A stretch of DNA of 64,000 bases, taken from contig NZ_DKGQ01000004.1 of NCBI RefSeq assembly GCF_002453355.1, positions 124,001 through 188,000 on the forward strand. The letters are read 5' to 3'. The position numbers were made by a program, and so were the translations under genes. The notes beneath the pieces were generated by a model, which was not told where the DNA came from, did no database searches, and saw only the letters and a program-made list of their open reading frames with translations. Shown here piece after piece: positions 9,104 to 17,890 of the stretch. The stretch is from Psychrobacter sp. UBA6766. GTDB lineage: Bacteria; Pseudomonadota; Gammaproteobacteria; Pseudomonadales; Moraxellaceae. Within the stretch, counting starts at the first letter, position 1. Each line of letters opens with the position of its first letter.

Positions 9104-9682
9104 TTATATGCTAATGTCTTTTGGAAGGTGAATATCGGTACGCAGCTTTGGTAAATCTTGCAAATGCTGGGTGATAAGAGGCAAGATATCAGTGTGCCAC
9201 TCTAAAACAGTTGGCGTTGTTATTTGGGCGTTGTCAGCAATATGATTTTGAGCAGAGTTTTTTTGCGAATAATGAGCAATAAGCGGACGGGCTAATAGAG
9301 CAATCCTGCGAACGCCCTGATAACGAATAAGCGGGACGAGCTGCTGCTGTAGATCGATCAGAGCCGCTGTTAACCAGCGTGACCTTGTTGGATGATAAGG
9401 ATGGTCTGAGATAATCAGGTTAGCAATATAACTCGGCTGGCTACCATTGCTACTGACGCCAAGTCCAGCTTGCTCACGTGAGCGTTTGTGCAGTAGACAG
9501 CTACCAACCATTAAGCTACCATCTCGGCAAGCACAATAGTAGCGTTGGTAATTATCAGGATATAAGTCTTTGCTTCGCGCAAGGATAGGGTCTAACAAAA
9601 TACCAACGTTATTTACGGGCAATATCAGCAATTGCGCGCTGCTATTTAAAATAGGGTCGTGGGTTAGTTGTAAAGACGCCAT
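9104..9682 (-). CDS. Degenerate macro-domain (DarG-like) protein
   Basis: About 192 residues that align by eye with the macro domain of DarG-type ADP-ribosyl-DNA hydrolases: a strand-loop near the N-terminus reading LPVNNVG (family NPVNxVG), then KDLYPDNYQRYYCACRDGSL (family RRYPENFxxYxxACxxGxL). The loop after NVG is ILLDPILA instead of the Gly-rich GVMGKGLAL type, the catalytic Lys region (family NFPTK) reads NLIISD, and the late GCGNGGL loop is missing. Ligand binding or catalysis is therefore doubtful. I favour the second ATG (9682, GGGG upstream) over 9694. It lies 26 bp after a membrane coiled-coil gene on the same strand. No DarT-like toxin gene is nearby. Confidence 0.6.
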   Translation of the reverse strand: MASLQLTHDPILNSSAQLLILPVNNVGILLDPILARSKDLYPDNYQRYYCACRDGSLMVGSCLLHKRSREQAGLGVSSNGSQPSYIANLIISDHPYHPTRSRWLTAALIDLQQQLVPLIRYQGVRRIALLARPLIAHYSQKNSAQNHIADNAQITTPTVLEWHTDILPLITQHLQDLPKLRTDIHLPKDISI

Positions 9683-9708
9683 TATCAACCCCATTATAAA
9701 AATTAATA

Positions 9709-10248
9709 TTATCTTACGCTATTTTTTGCGCTTTCAGATGCTTCTAATTGGGCGATTTGCTGCTCAAGTAAGGCAATTTGCTCAGCTTTCATCTCTGTCA
9801 GCTGTTTATTCATCGTCAATTGCTCAGCGGCTAATTTTTCTTGTTCTGCTAAGCGCCGACGCTCATCTTCCAAACGATCTATCTCTTCTTTCGCCAAGCT
9901 GTCAGTTTCTGGCAAAGGCGCATTTAAGATAACTTCAGGATCAGGTATCTGACTGTCTGTGTTTGTAGAATCATCGGTGTGTAAAGTTGGATTGGTATTA
10001 TCCGATGTATTGTTATCATTGTCTAATGGCGTAGTATTTGATTGTGCAGCAGTGCCATTGTCTTGCTCAGTAGTCGATGGCGTACTTTCAATAGGCGTGG
10101 TATTAGTTTGTGATGAATTGTTTTTCCAAATCAAGTAGCCAATTAAGAAAGCGGCCAGAATGACAATTGGCCACCATTTTTGGCGCAATTTAGTAGATCT
10201 CTTTTTCGGCGAATTAGTCGTTAAAGGTCGCATTCTTTTCTTATTCAT
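9709..10248 (-). CDS. Membrane-anchored coiled-coil protein, unknown function
   Basis: 179 residues: a basic N-terminus (MNKKRMRPLTTNSPKKRSTK), one membrane segment at about 26-42 (PIVILAAFLIGYLIW), a Thr/Asn/Asp-rich linker of about 70 residues and a C-terminal coiled coil rich in Glu, Gln and Leu (about 112-175, LAEQEKLAAEQL type). The positive N-terminus predicts an inner-membrane anchor with the coiled coil outside the cytoplasm. It is followed closely by the macro-domain-like gene, so the two are probably co-transcribed. No family recognised. Confidence 0.65.
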   Translation of the reverse strand: MNKKRMRPLTTNSPKKRSTKLRQKWWPIVILAAFLIGYLIWKNNSSQTNTTPIESTPSTTEQDNGTAAQSNTTPLDNDNNTSDNTNPTLHTDDSTNTDSQIPDPEVILNAPLPETDSLAKEEIDRLEDERRRLAEQEKLAAEQLTMNKQLTEMKAEQIALLEQQIAQLEASESAKNSVR

Positions 10249-10301
10249 ACGATGGTCGATTTATGTTAAAGAGAAAAGTAGCCATACTATAGCAAACTCA
10301 A

Positions 10302-10332
10302 AATAAAAAGCCTATCTATTGCTAGATAGGCT
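10302..10332 (-). terminator. Intrinsic terminator after prlC-yheV
   Basis: Perfect 10-bp stem AGCCTATCTA / TAGATAGGCT with a 4-base loop; read on the minus strand it is followed by TTTTTATTTT. It separates yheV from the membrane coiled-coil gene, which must have its own promoter in 10249-10301. Confidence 0.9.
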
Positions 10333-10373
10333 AGTAGTTATTAAAACTTGACGTTGGTGATTAAACATTATAT

Positions 10374-10631
10374 TTAGAGTTTAAACTTCACCGTTCCCCT
10401 AGTACCCGTTGACATGGCATCGCGGGTCAGTTGGTCCTCTAAATGATTTTTAGCACTGATAGTATTAGGGTCGGGGCGATGTTCGGTATGTCCACACTGG
10501 GTGCATTCGATATATTCATCAGCTTCGGGTGTGACGATGTTTACTTGCATCACTGCGTCTAGCGCTTGACATTTGGGACAGCGAACACCTGCTAAAAATC
10601 GACGCTTTGGGGTTGATGATTGATAGCGCAT
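10374..10631 (-). CDS. yheV: YheV-family zinc ribbon protein
   Basis: 85 residues with two Cys pairs, CPKC (18-21) and CTQC (43-46), spaced as in a zinc ribbon, and the CTQCGHTEHRPDP segment of the YheV/DUF2387 family, a small gammaproteobacterial family of unknown role. Its ATG follows the prlC stop codon directly, with no bases between, so it is almost certainly translated by coupling with prlC. The prlC-yheV pairing also occurs in pseudomonads. Confidence 0.85.
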   Translation of the reverse strand: MRYQSSTPKRRFLAGVRCPKCQALDAVMQVNIVTPEADEYIECTQCGHTEHRPDPNTISAKNHLEDQLTRDAMSTGTRGTVKFKL

Positions 10632-12794
10632 CTAGATGACCTCGCGCGTCGTTTTAGCATTAGTGGCAGCGTCATTTTTAGCCTTGTCAAAACCATTGTG
10701 ACGTAGCAGGGCATCAATACTGGCGCTGCGACCACGGAAATTTTCAAAGTTGGTCTTGGCTGGAAAACTACCGCCCACGGATAAAATAGTCTCGCGGAAG
10801 GCTTTTCCTGTGATTGGGTTAAATATACCGTCTTCTTCAAACTTACTAAAAGCATCGGCAGACAACAACTCTGCCCATTTATACGAGTAATAACCGGCCG
10901 CATAGCCACCTGCAAAGATATGACTAAAGCCATTGGCGAAACGGTTATAGTCAGGTGTCTGCATGATAGCAATGTCGTCTCGAACGGTATTGAGGGTCGC
11001 CAAGATACCCTCATAATCGAGCGCTGGCGAATGCGCATGAATCAACAAATCAAAAAGAGCAAACTCGATTTGACGTAGGGTTTGCATGCCACTTTGGAAA
11101 TTCTTTACCGCGAGTAAAGCAGCAAGTTTATCTTTTGGTAATGGCTCACCGCTTTCAACATGGCTACTTATTAAAGCAATCCCTTCGGCATCCCACGCCC
11201 AATTTTCCATAAACTGGCTGGGCAGCTCGACCGCATCCCACTCAACGCCATTAACGCCAGCAACATCGCCAACGGTGACTTGGGTTAGTAAATGGTGTAA
11301 ACCGTGACCAAACTCATGGAACAAAGTTAACACTTCATCATGCGTCAACAAGCTTGGTTTACCATCGAGAGCGGGGGTAAAGTTACCGACCATAAAGCAC
11401 ACAGGCAGCTGCTCGTGACCTTGTTCAGTGTACGTATAGCGTGATTGGAATCCACTCATCCACGCACCGCCGCGTTTACCGCTACGAGCAAATAAGTCGA
11501 AATAAAAACCCCCGAGTAATTTATCATCCGCGTCAAACAACTGATAAAAACGCACGTCGTCATGCCAGCGCGACACAGATTCGCTTTGCTCTTGTACTTT
11601 GATACCGTATAAACGCTCTACAATCGTAAATAATCCGCTAATAACCTTTGGTAAAGGGAAATAAGGTCTTATCTCTTCTTGCGACAAGCTAAACTCGCTT
11701 TGTTTGACTTTTTCGGCGATATAAGCGCTGTCCCATGGCTGTAATTCCTCAATACCATACTCCTGCGCGTACTTTTGCAGCTGAGCTAAGTCTTGTTTGG
11801 CCGTTGGCGTTGCTTGCGTCGCTAAATTGCGTAAGAAGGTTTCAACTTCTGCGACGCTATCCGCCATTTTGGTCGACAATGAGACTTCCGCATAATTATT
11901 AAAGCCTAATAATTTGGCCTTTTGCTCACGTAATTGCAAAATTTGACCCATGATATCGGCGTTATTGAGTGATTCGCCTTTCGCACTGGTATGAGTATCA
12001 AACTCAGAGGCGCGGGTGACATAAGCGCGGTATAGCGTCTCTCGTAAGTTACGATCATCAGCATGGGTCATAACAGCAAGATAAACCGGAATATTTAAGC
12101 TCGCCACATAATACGGGTCCGGTAATGCGTCGATATCAGCTTGCGTGAGCGTACCGCTAGCAAGTTCACGCGCTTTATATTGTTCGCCTGCATCTGCCAA
12201 TAGTGCCAAACCACTTTCAGTTAAACCTGCCAATTGTTCCTGCGCTAGCGGTAGCGCATACGCTTGGGTGGCATCTAATATGTGGTCCGAAAACGTCGCT
12301 GATAAAGTAGATAGCCTACTTTGAATAGCAGCAAATGTTTCTTGTTCAGCTTTTGGTAGCGCAACGCCTGAGAGCTCAAAGCTACGTAACGCAAGCTCAA
12401 TCGCTCTCGCCCGTGCTGGCTCTAGGGCAGCAAAAAACTCTTTGTCATTGACGATAACTTGATAACGGCTAAATAACTGCTGATGCTGACCAACACGTGT
12501 GCCATAAGCGGACAGTTTGGGCAGCAGTTCATGATGGACGTGACGGGTGTCATCGTTACTCATCACGCTATTAAGATGTGACAAAATTCCCCAACTACGA
12601 TCTAAGGCCAAGTTAATATGGTCAAAACGCACCACATCTGTTAATGCCTGCTCAGCGCTGATGTTGCTGTCTGTTGGCATGGCATCTAAAAAAGCATTGG
12701 CAGTATCAATAGCGCTGATGACTTGATCTTGCAAAGTATTAGGTGCTGCACTGGTAAAATCAACAAGGTGTAACTCTGGAGAAATTGAGGTCAT
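10632..12794 (-). CDS. prlC: Oligopeptidase A (M3 zinc metallopeptidase)
   Basis: Cytoplasmic peptidase that degrades short peptides, including cleaved signal peptides. The zinc motif HEFGH (codons about 11304-11318) sits in LFHEFGHGLHHLL, with the downstream Glu in the VEWDAVELPSQFMENW segment, as in thimet-like M3 peptidases. The ATG at 12794 has GTGGAT upstream; the longer GTG start at 12806 has no site. From 12794 it is 720 residues (E. coli PrlC 680). It forms a two-gene unit with yheV. Confidence 0.96.
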   Translation of the reverse strand: MTSISPELHLVDFTSAAPNTLQDQVISAIDTANAFLDAMPTDSNISAEQALTDVVRFDHINLALDRSWGILSHLNSVMSNDDTRHVHHELLPKLSAYGTRVGQHQQLFSRYQVIVNDKEFFAALEPARARAIELALRSFELSGVALPKAEQETFAAIQSRLSTLSATFSDHILDATQAYALPLAQEQLAGLTESGLALLADAGEQYKARELASGTLTQADIDALPDPYYVASLNIPVYLAVMTHADDRNLRETLYRAYVTRASEFDTHTSAKGESLNNADIMGQILQLREQKAKLLGFNNYAEVSLSTKMADSVAEVETFLRNLATQATPTAKQDLAQLQKYAQEYGIEELQPWDSAYIAEKVKQSEFSLSQEEIRPYFPLPKVISGLFTIVERLYGIKVQEQSESVSRWHDDVRFYQLFDADDKLLGGFYFDLFARSGKRGGAWMSGFQSRYTYTEQGHEQLPVCFMVGNFTPALDGKPSLLTHDEVLTLFHEFGHGLHHLLTQVTVGDVAGVNGVEWDAVELPSQFMENWAWDAEGIALISSHVESGEPLPKDKLAALLAVKNFQSGMQTLRQIEFALFDLLIHAHSPALDYEGILATLNTVRDDIAIMQTPDYNRFANGFSHIFAGGYAAGYYSYKWAELLSADAFSKFEEDGIFNPITGKAFRETILSVGGSFPAKTNFENFRGRSASIDALLRHNGFDKAKNDAATNAKTTREVI

Positions 12795-13137
12795 AAAGGT
12801 ATCCACTATTTGATATGAATTATTATTGATTAGATAAAGTGTTATTGATGTTATCTAAAAGATGGGTATAAAGCAGTTGAAATACAACCCAGCTAAAATA
12901 TCTGATTTTGAAAATGAACGTTAACTATTGATGCTACGCAAGGTTAACTAAGCTTCACTTACAAAGCGTCATCATTTACTTGCAAATTAACCCTACAGGG
13001 AGCGCGGGCAAGTTGTTAGCATCTTAGGAATGGCAGGACTTAATATAATAAATACAAGATAAGTAACTATTAACTACTAAAAAACCATCTTAATCTTAAT
13101 GTATAAACCAATGATAATAAAATAAGGAGCAGTATTT
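12795..13137. other. Divergent intergenic region, prlC / baeRF3-type gene
   Basis: About 340 bases between two divergent genes. Apart from the ribosome binding site AAGGAGC before 13138, I see no gene, terminator or convincing operator. It must contain promoters in both directions. Confidence 0.5.
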
Positions 13138-14247
13138 ATGAAAGCCACTCTTAAAAGTTTACGTGAGACCAAAGCCGATCCAGCTGTCAGTATTTTTGTA
13201 AAAACTCACCGTGAGCATCCTGATAATCAAAAAGATCCTATCGCGCTAAAAAACCAATTAAAAGTCGCTGAAGAACGCCTGACCAACGAATACGATAAGC
13301 GTATCGCAACCACCATTTTAGAAAACATTCAAAATAAAACCAGCGATCTTAATCATAATTATAACCTAGATACTTTAGCAATATTTGCCAGTACCGATGA
13401 CGTCCAAATTGTTCGTATGCCCGTCGATACCAAAGAGCGAGTCATTATCTCAGATAGATTTGCGACGCGTGATTTGGTTCGTGATATGGCCAGTGCGGTA
13501 AATTATTATACCGTCGTGTTAACACGTGAAAATGCACGCTTGATTGAAGCGTCTAATGATCGGGTCATCAGAGAGTTTGATAAAGATGATGATGCGCAAA
13601 ATAATATGGAAGGCATCCCATTTCCTATCGAAAATAACAGTTTATATCTTACAGGCGATGGGGGTTCTGATCGCTCAGCCAATAATGAAAGTAGCTCTCT
13701 AAAAGAGTTTTTTAATCAAGTCGATAAAAGCGTGCAAGAGCTATGGGGCGAGAATAAAATGTCACTTGTTGTCGTGGGCGATGCAAAGAATATCGGTTAC
13801 TATCAAGAGGTTTGTGACCGTCCAGATAATATTATCGGCACCGTCTCAAACGCCACCAATTTAGAGGGCGCCGCCCAGCATATTATTGATAGCGTTCAAG
13901 AAGCAGTAGAAGGCTATCGCACGTCATTACATCAAGCGGCTATGGGCGAAATTGATAGAGCGCGCGGTGCCAACATGCTACAGACTGACTTACAAGAAGT
14001 CTATCGCAGCGCATTTCAAGGTGTCGGCGAAACCTTATACGTGCGTCGCGGTTATATGCAACCTGCCAAAATTGATGAGCAAGCGCAGACCTTAAACATG
14101 GCAGAGGACACGGCGGAAAAAGGCGTGACTGACGATGCGGTTGGCGAAATCATCGAACATGTCATTCATAATGGCGGCAAAGTCGTATTTATGCCGCAAG
14201 AACTCATGGGTGAAGATCAGCCAATTGCTCTAGTGACTCGCTATTAA
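13138..14247 (+). CDS. baeRF3-type eRF1-fold protein
   Basis: 369 residues resembling the bacterial archaeo-eukaryotic release factor family 3 (baeRF3), eRF1/Pelota-like proteins proposed to act on ribosomes or RNA. Visible: the N-terminal SIFVKTHREHPDNQKDP segment, a central nucleotide-fold-like part (MSLVVVGDAKNIGYYQEV), and a C-terminal eRF1 domain-3-like end with a His- and Gly-rich strand (VIHNGGKVVFMPQELMG). Strong ribosome binding site AAGGAGC. It is monocistronic, with a terminator after it. The family is often linked to stress response; no substrate can be inferred. Confidence 0.75.
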   Translation: MKATLKSLRETKADPAVSIFVKTHREHPDNQKDPIALKNQLKVAEERLTNEYDKRIATTILENIQNKTSDLNHNYNLDTLAIFASTDDVQIVRMPVDTKERVIISDRFATRDLVRDMASAVNYYTVVLTRENARLIEASNDRVIREFDKDDDAQNNMEGIPFPIENNSLYLTGDGGSDRSANNESSSLKEFFNQVDKSVQELWGENKMSLVVVGDAKNIGYYQEVCDRPDNIIGTVSNATNLEGAAQHIIDSVQEAVEGYRTSLHQAAMGEIDRARGANMLQTDLQEVYRSAFQGVGETLYVRRGYMQPAKIDEQAQTLNMAEDTAEKGVTDDAVGEIIEHVIHNGGKVVFMPQELMGEDQPIALVTRY

Positions 14248-14304
14248 TCGATTGCTGATATTCATTAACGAATTAGCCATCGTTACGACATAGGTATAAT
14301 ATAA

Positions 14305-14339
14305 GAGCATTGGTTCGAGATGAATCAATGCTCTTTTTT
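14305..14339 (+). terminator. Intrinsic terminator after the baeRF3-type gene
   Basis: Stem GAGCATTGGTTC / GAATCAATGCTC (one wobble), 5-base loop, six T. Confidence 0.9.
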
Positions 14340-14447
14340 ATAATGATTTAAGTTGACACTTATCCTATGACTCGTTTCGTCATAAAATTCTAATAGAGCG
14401 TTCTCCACCCTTACTATAACAATACTGAGTTTATAACTGATAAATTT

Positions 14448-15206
14448 ATGACTAATACCACCTCCTTTGTTTTAACCAGCTACAATATTCATAAAGGCAT
14501 GTCGCCGATGAATCGCCAAGTCAAGATTCAAGGTATCGCCAAAGCGCTTGAAATTATTGGCTCAGACATCCTGTGTTTGCAAGAAGTTCAAGGTCAAAAT
14601 CTCAAGCGTAACTTGCAGTACAATGAATATCCTGACCAATCGCAGCATGAATGGTTTGGTGAATATCTACAACTGCAAAATAGCTATGGCAAAAACTCAG
14701 AGTATGAAAACGGTCATCATGGCAATGCGGTACTCAGTCGTTTTCCTCTAGACCCAAAACACAACGTCAATATTACGGTTAATAAGCTTGAGCAGCGCGG
14801 TGTCCTGCACTGTGAAGTGCAACCGTTAGGGTGGGAGAAGCCTGTGGTGGTGTTATGCGCTCACTTAAATCTCTTTGAGCGCGACCGCATTAAGCAATAT
14901 GAAGCCATTTCTAATTATGTGCGTAATGAGATTGCGGCCGATCAGCCATTGATTTTGGCGGGTGATTTTAATGACTGGAAAAAAATGTCTTGCGACAGGC
15001 TCGCGTCAAGCTTGGGTATGACCGAAGCCTTTAAGCATTGTCATGGTAAATTGCTTCCGACCTTCCCCGCGAAGCTACCCGTGCTCAGCTTAGATCGTAT
15101 CTATGTGCGTAACCTAAGAGTAAAGGATGCATGGGTGCACACGGGTAAGCCTTGGTCGACGCTATCGGATCATCTGCCGTTAAGTGCAGAGTTGACACTG
15201 CCATAA
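14448..15206 (+). CDS. Endonuclease/exonuclease/phosphatase (EEP) family protein, YbhP-like
   Basis: 252 residues with the motifs of the Mg-dependent EEP superfamily in order: SYNIHKG (Asn), LCLQEV (Glu), NGHHGNAVLSRFP, CAHLNL (His), LAGDFND (Asp/Asn), LDRIYV (Asp) and SDHLPL (catalytic His). This set is closest to E. coli YbhP-type proteins; relatives act on nucleic acids or phospholipids, so the substrate is open. No signal peptide, so cytoplasmic. The ribosome binding site is weak. Confidence 0.85.
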   Translation: MTNTTSFVLTSYNIHKGMSPMNRQVKIQGIAKALEIIGSDILCLQEVQGQNLKRNLQYNEYPDQSQHEWFGEYLQLQNSYGKNSEYENGHHGNAVLSRFPLDPKHNVNITVNKLEQRGVLHCEVQPLGWEKPVVVLCAHLNLFERDRIKQYEAISNYVRNEIAADQPLILAGDFNDWKKMSCDRLASSLGMTEAFKHCHGKLLPTFPAKLPVLSLDRIYVRNLRVKDAWVHTGKPWSTLSDHLPLSAELTLP

Positions 15207-15281
15207 AATAATTTATCTATAATTAAAAAATCTGTAAATCAACCAAAAAAAGGTATACGAATAATACAAGGAGAATAGAGT

Positions 15282-16280
15282 ATGTCTGATAAACAACTAC
15301 CAACGACGCAGCACGCCGTACTAATCCGTGAGTTTGGCGCACCTGAAGTAATGAAGTATCAAGATAAGGTCGCTATTCCTGAGTTAAAAGGTAATCAAGT
15401 ATTAATTAAAGTCGCTTATGCAGGTATCAACCCCGTCGATTATAAAACCCGTCAAGGTAAAGGCTGGGGCGCTGATGCGATTCAAAAAAACAAATTCGAT
15501 AAGGACGAGCCAGCTATTTTAGGGTTTGATGTCGCCGGGCGTGTGGTTAAAACTCATAGCGATAAATTTACAGTCGGCGATAACGTCGCTGCCCTCAGTT
15601 TTGATGGCAGCTGCTACGCTGAATACGTGGCGGTTGACGCTGATTTACTGGCAAAAGTACCTGAGTCTATGACATTAGAGCAAGCAGGAGCATTGCCCTG
15701 TATCGGACAAACGGCGTTCCAGTTTGTAGAATTTGCCGACGTTAAAAATGGAGAACACGTGGTAATAAATGCGCCAGCGGGCGGCGTTGGTCATTTAGCG
15801 ATCCAGTTTTTGATAAAAAAAGTGGCATCGGATAATATTAAAGTAACGGTTATTTGCTCGCCAGAGAAATATGCCAAACTTGACGACCTGATAGATAAAA
15901 ATAAGCTGACAGGCTGGATTGATTATACCAAGGACGACCATTTTCCGGATTTGCAAGCCGATGTGCTAATGGATTTAGTCGGTGACGATGCGGGCGTGCG
16001 TGCATTAAGTGTGTTGAAATCTGGTGGTCGCGTCAAAGTGCTTCCAACGATTTGGGTAGATAAACTAAAAGATGCCGGAAGCGATAAAGACTTAAGCGTT
16101 GATGGCTATGCAGTGCAGCCAAATGGTCAGGATATGGCAACAGTCTTACAAGACATCGCTGATGGCAAGCTGACATTGCAAATTCAGCAAACCTATCTCT
16201 TGTCTGACGTGGTCGCCGCGCACCGCGAGCTGGAAAAAGGCGATACCTTTGGCAAGATTGTGTTAAATGTAAGCCAGTAA
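15282..16280 (+). CDS. MDR-family NAD(P)-dependent oxidoreductase (quinone reductase-like)
   Basis: 332 residues of the medium-chain dehydrogenase/reductase family, zinc-free quinone-reductase branch: GroES-like N-terminal domain (AYAGINPVDYKTRQG, ILGFDVAGRV) and Rossmann domain with the AGGVGHLAIQFL cofactor loop (about 167-178). The structural and catalytic zinc Cys of alcohol dehydrogenases are absent. It probably reduces quinones or activated alkenes with NADPH. Good ribosome binding site AAGGAGAA. It converges with the alkB-like gene, only 22 bp apart and with no visible terminator. Confidence 0.88.
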   Translation: MSDKQLPTTQHAVLIREFGAPEVMKYQDKVAIPELKGNQVLIKVAYAGINPVDYKTRQGKGWGADAIQKNKFDKDEPAILGFDVAGRVVKTHSDKFTVGDNVAALSFDGSCYAEYVAVDADLLAKVPESMTLEQAGALPCIGQTAFQFVEFADVKNGEHVVINAPAGGVGHLAIQFLIKKVASDNIKVTVICSPEKYAKLDDLIDKNKLTGWIDYTKDDHFPDLQADVLMDLVGDDAGVRALSVLKSGGRVKVLPTIWVDKLKDAGSDKDLSVDGYAVQPNGQDMATVLQDIADGKLTLQIQQTYLLSDVVAAHRELEKGDTFGKIVLNVSQ

Positions 16281-16302
16281 AGGTGCTGGCAGGCGAGTTC
16301 GC

Positions 16303-16917
16303 TTAATGGCTCATCTGTCTAAAGGTTAGGCTAATACGACCATCTAAAACTTTTTTCGTCTTAGTGACTGTATGCTTCCAAAACTTTTGCGTATCGCCAT
16401 GCATAACGATGAGCTGACCGGACTCAAGATAAAGCTCGACTTTATCTTGAGTTTTTTTATGCTTCAAGACAAATTTTCGTGTAGCACCAAGTGACAAAGA
16501 AGCGATAACTGGCTGATTGCCAAGCTCATTTTCGTCATCGGCATGATAACCCATACCCTCATCGCCAGACGGATAATAATTGAGCAAACAAGAATTAAAA
16601 TTGGTCTGAATACCAATATCTGATAATTGCTGTTCGACATGTTGTTTCACATGAAACACCGCATCTGTCCATGCTATCGCTTGCCGCGTGTGACCAGAGT
16701 ATTGATAATTGCTATCACCGTTACCCATCCACACAATCTGCCGAGTAGTGACATGGGTTTTACCAAATAAGGTCACGATGTCAGACTGCCAAGGTAGTCG
16801 AGTTAACAAGGCATAATATAAGGCACTTGGGTAGTCGATCACGATTCCTAAGTCATTTACCTTACCATCGTAAGGCAATAAATTATCGGTAGGTTCGGGT
16901 GCAAAAAGGTCTGTCAT
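16303..16917 (-). CDS. alkB: AlkB-family 2-oxoglutarate/Fe(II) dioxygenase
   Basis: Oxidative demethylase of the AlkB superfamily, acting on alkylated bases in DNA or RNA. Iron ligands are visible as H125-A-D127 (GYHADDENELG) and H182 (FWKHTV); the 2-oxoglutarate Arg residues are R194 and R200 (GRISLTFR). SLSLGATRKFVLKHK and the NYYPSGDEGMGYH block resemble the eukaryotic ALKBH2/3-like bacterial subgroup more than E. coli AlkB. 204 residues, full length. It lies 17 bp after the alpha/beta hydrolase gene on the same strand, so probably the last gene of that operon. Confidence 0.9.
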   Translation of the reverse strand: MTDLFAPEPTDNLLPYDGKVNDLGIVIDYPSALYYALLTRLPWQSDIVTLFGKTHVTTRQIVWMGNGDSNYQYSGHTRQAIAWTDAVFHVKQHVEQQLSDIGIQTNFNSCLLNYYPSGDEGMGYHADDENELGNQPVIASLSLGATRKFVLKHKKTQDKVELYLESGQLIVMHGDTQKFWKHTVTKTKKVLDGRISLTFRQMSH

Positions 16918-16934
16918 CGCTCAAATAGCTCAGC

Positions 16935-17825
16935 TTATTTACTGTTTTCATAATGCTCATTGATAATTTGCGCACACAATTTGGGCGCTTCCATTGGCAA
17001 GAGATGACCGTAGTCTGGCAAAGCGATAATACGGTCAGCGGGAACAAATTTTTGCCATTGTCTGCGCACTTTATCATTGATAAATAAGGTCGGTTTTCCA
17101 GTGATGAGGGTATAAGGACAGCTCAGATTTTTTAGCGCGGCGTCGATATGAGGTGCACCAAAATAATTGGCAAGCTCTTGCTCAGGGGCGAACATCAAGT
17201 CGAAGCTGCCATCATTGTTGGTCGTCAAACTTTGCTCAGCAAAAACTTTCAGATTCTCATTACTGATGCGTTTATAAGCCCGTTGCGCGCGCAAATGCTC
17301 ATAATAATCATCAACGCTTGCCCACGTCGATTGCTTAGTTAAGGTGCTCTTAAAGGGTTCTCGGCTTAGCAGCATTTTACGTGGTAATAAGTTATAAAAG
17401 GTGGCTTGTTTTTTGGTAAAGGTCACAGGCTCGATTAAATACAGCTGGGAGAATAAGTCGGGGCGTTTCGCTGCCGCCATGGCGGTGGCCGTTGCGCCCT
17501 GCGAATGTCCAATACCAACGATAGGCGCGTCTTGGGTTTTTTCCAAAAACTCAATCAGTATGTCAGCATCTTGCTCGCGGGTGAGGCGCTGCACTTGCGG
17601 TTTATCATACCAATAGCCACGTAAAGCCAGCGCGGATAAATTAAACTCAGTGGCTAGCTCATTTAACAATGGTGCATAAGTACCAACAGTAAAGCTGTTT
17701 CCGCCATAAAAGTGAGCAGGCTGGCGTTTAGGGTTGTTTGATTTTGTCGATGAATTCAGCAGTTGTAAATCATAATAGCGCGCTTGTTTGCCATCGATGT
17801 CGATACGTTTGGTAAAAGTTTCCAT
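16935..17825 (-). CDS. Alpha/beta hydrolase
   Basis: About 296 residues. Nucleophile elbow GIGHSQGA (Ser), late GHLLP His (YGHLLPMEAP) and an Asp-containing strand before it give a complete Ser-Asp-His triad. An early HFYGGNSF loop resembles the oxyanion HG motif. No signal peptide, so cytoplasmic; substrate unknown. I favour the ATG at 17825, preceded by AAGGAAG at a slightly long spacing, over the ATG at 17861, which has no site. Lies between the ABC exporter and alkB genes on the same strand; all three may form one transcript. Confidence 0.85.
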   Translation of the reverse strand: METFTKRIDIDGKQARYYDLQLLNSSTKSNNPKRQPAHFYGGNSFTVGTYAPLLNELATEFNLSALALRGYWYDKPQVQRLTREQDADILIEFLEKTQDAPIVGIGHSQGATATAMAAAKRPDLFSQLYLIEPVTFTKKQATFYNLLPRKMLLSREPFKSTLTKQSTWASVDDYYEHLRAQRAYKRISNENLKVFAEQSLTTNNDGSFDLMFAPEQELANYFGAPHIDAALKNLSCPYTLITGKPTLFINDKVRRQWQKFVPADRIIALPDYGHLLPMEAPKLCAQIINEHYENSK

Positions 17826-17890
17826 AAAAATGACACTTCCTTGTGGCGGTTTTTTAACCATTATTTCTAGATTTTATTATTAACTTGCGA

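Noticed and set aside
9104..10248. A DarT-DarG toxin-antitoxin pair.
   Set aside because: The macro domain is degenerate and its neighbour is a membrane coiled-coil protein, not an ADP-ribosyltransferase.
10592..11038. 148-codon minus-strand frame inside prlC.
   Set aside because: It overlaps the well-supported prlC and has no family features; a shadow frame.
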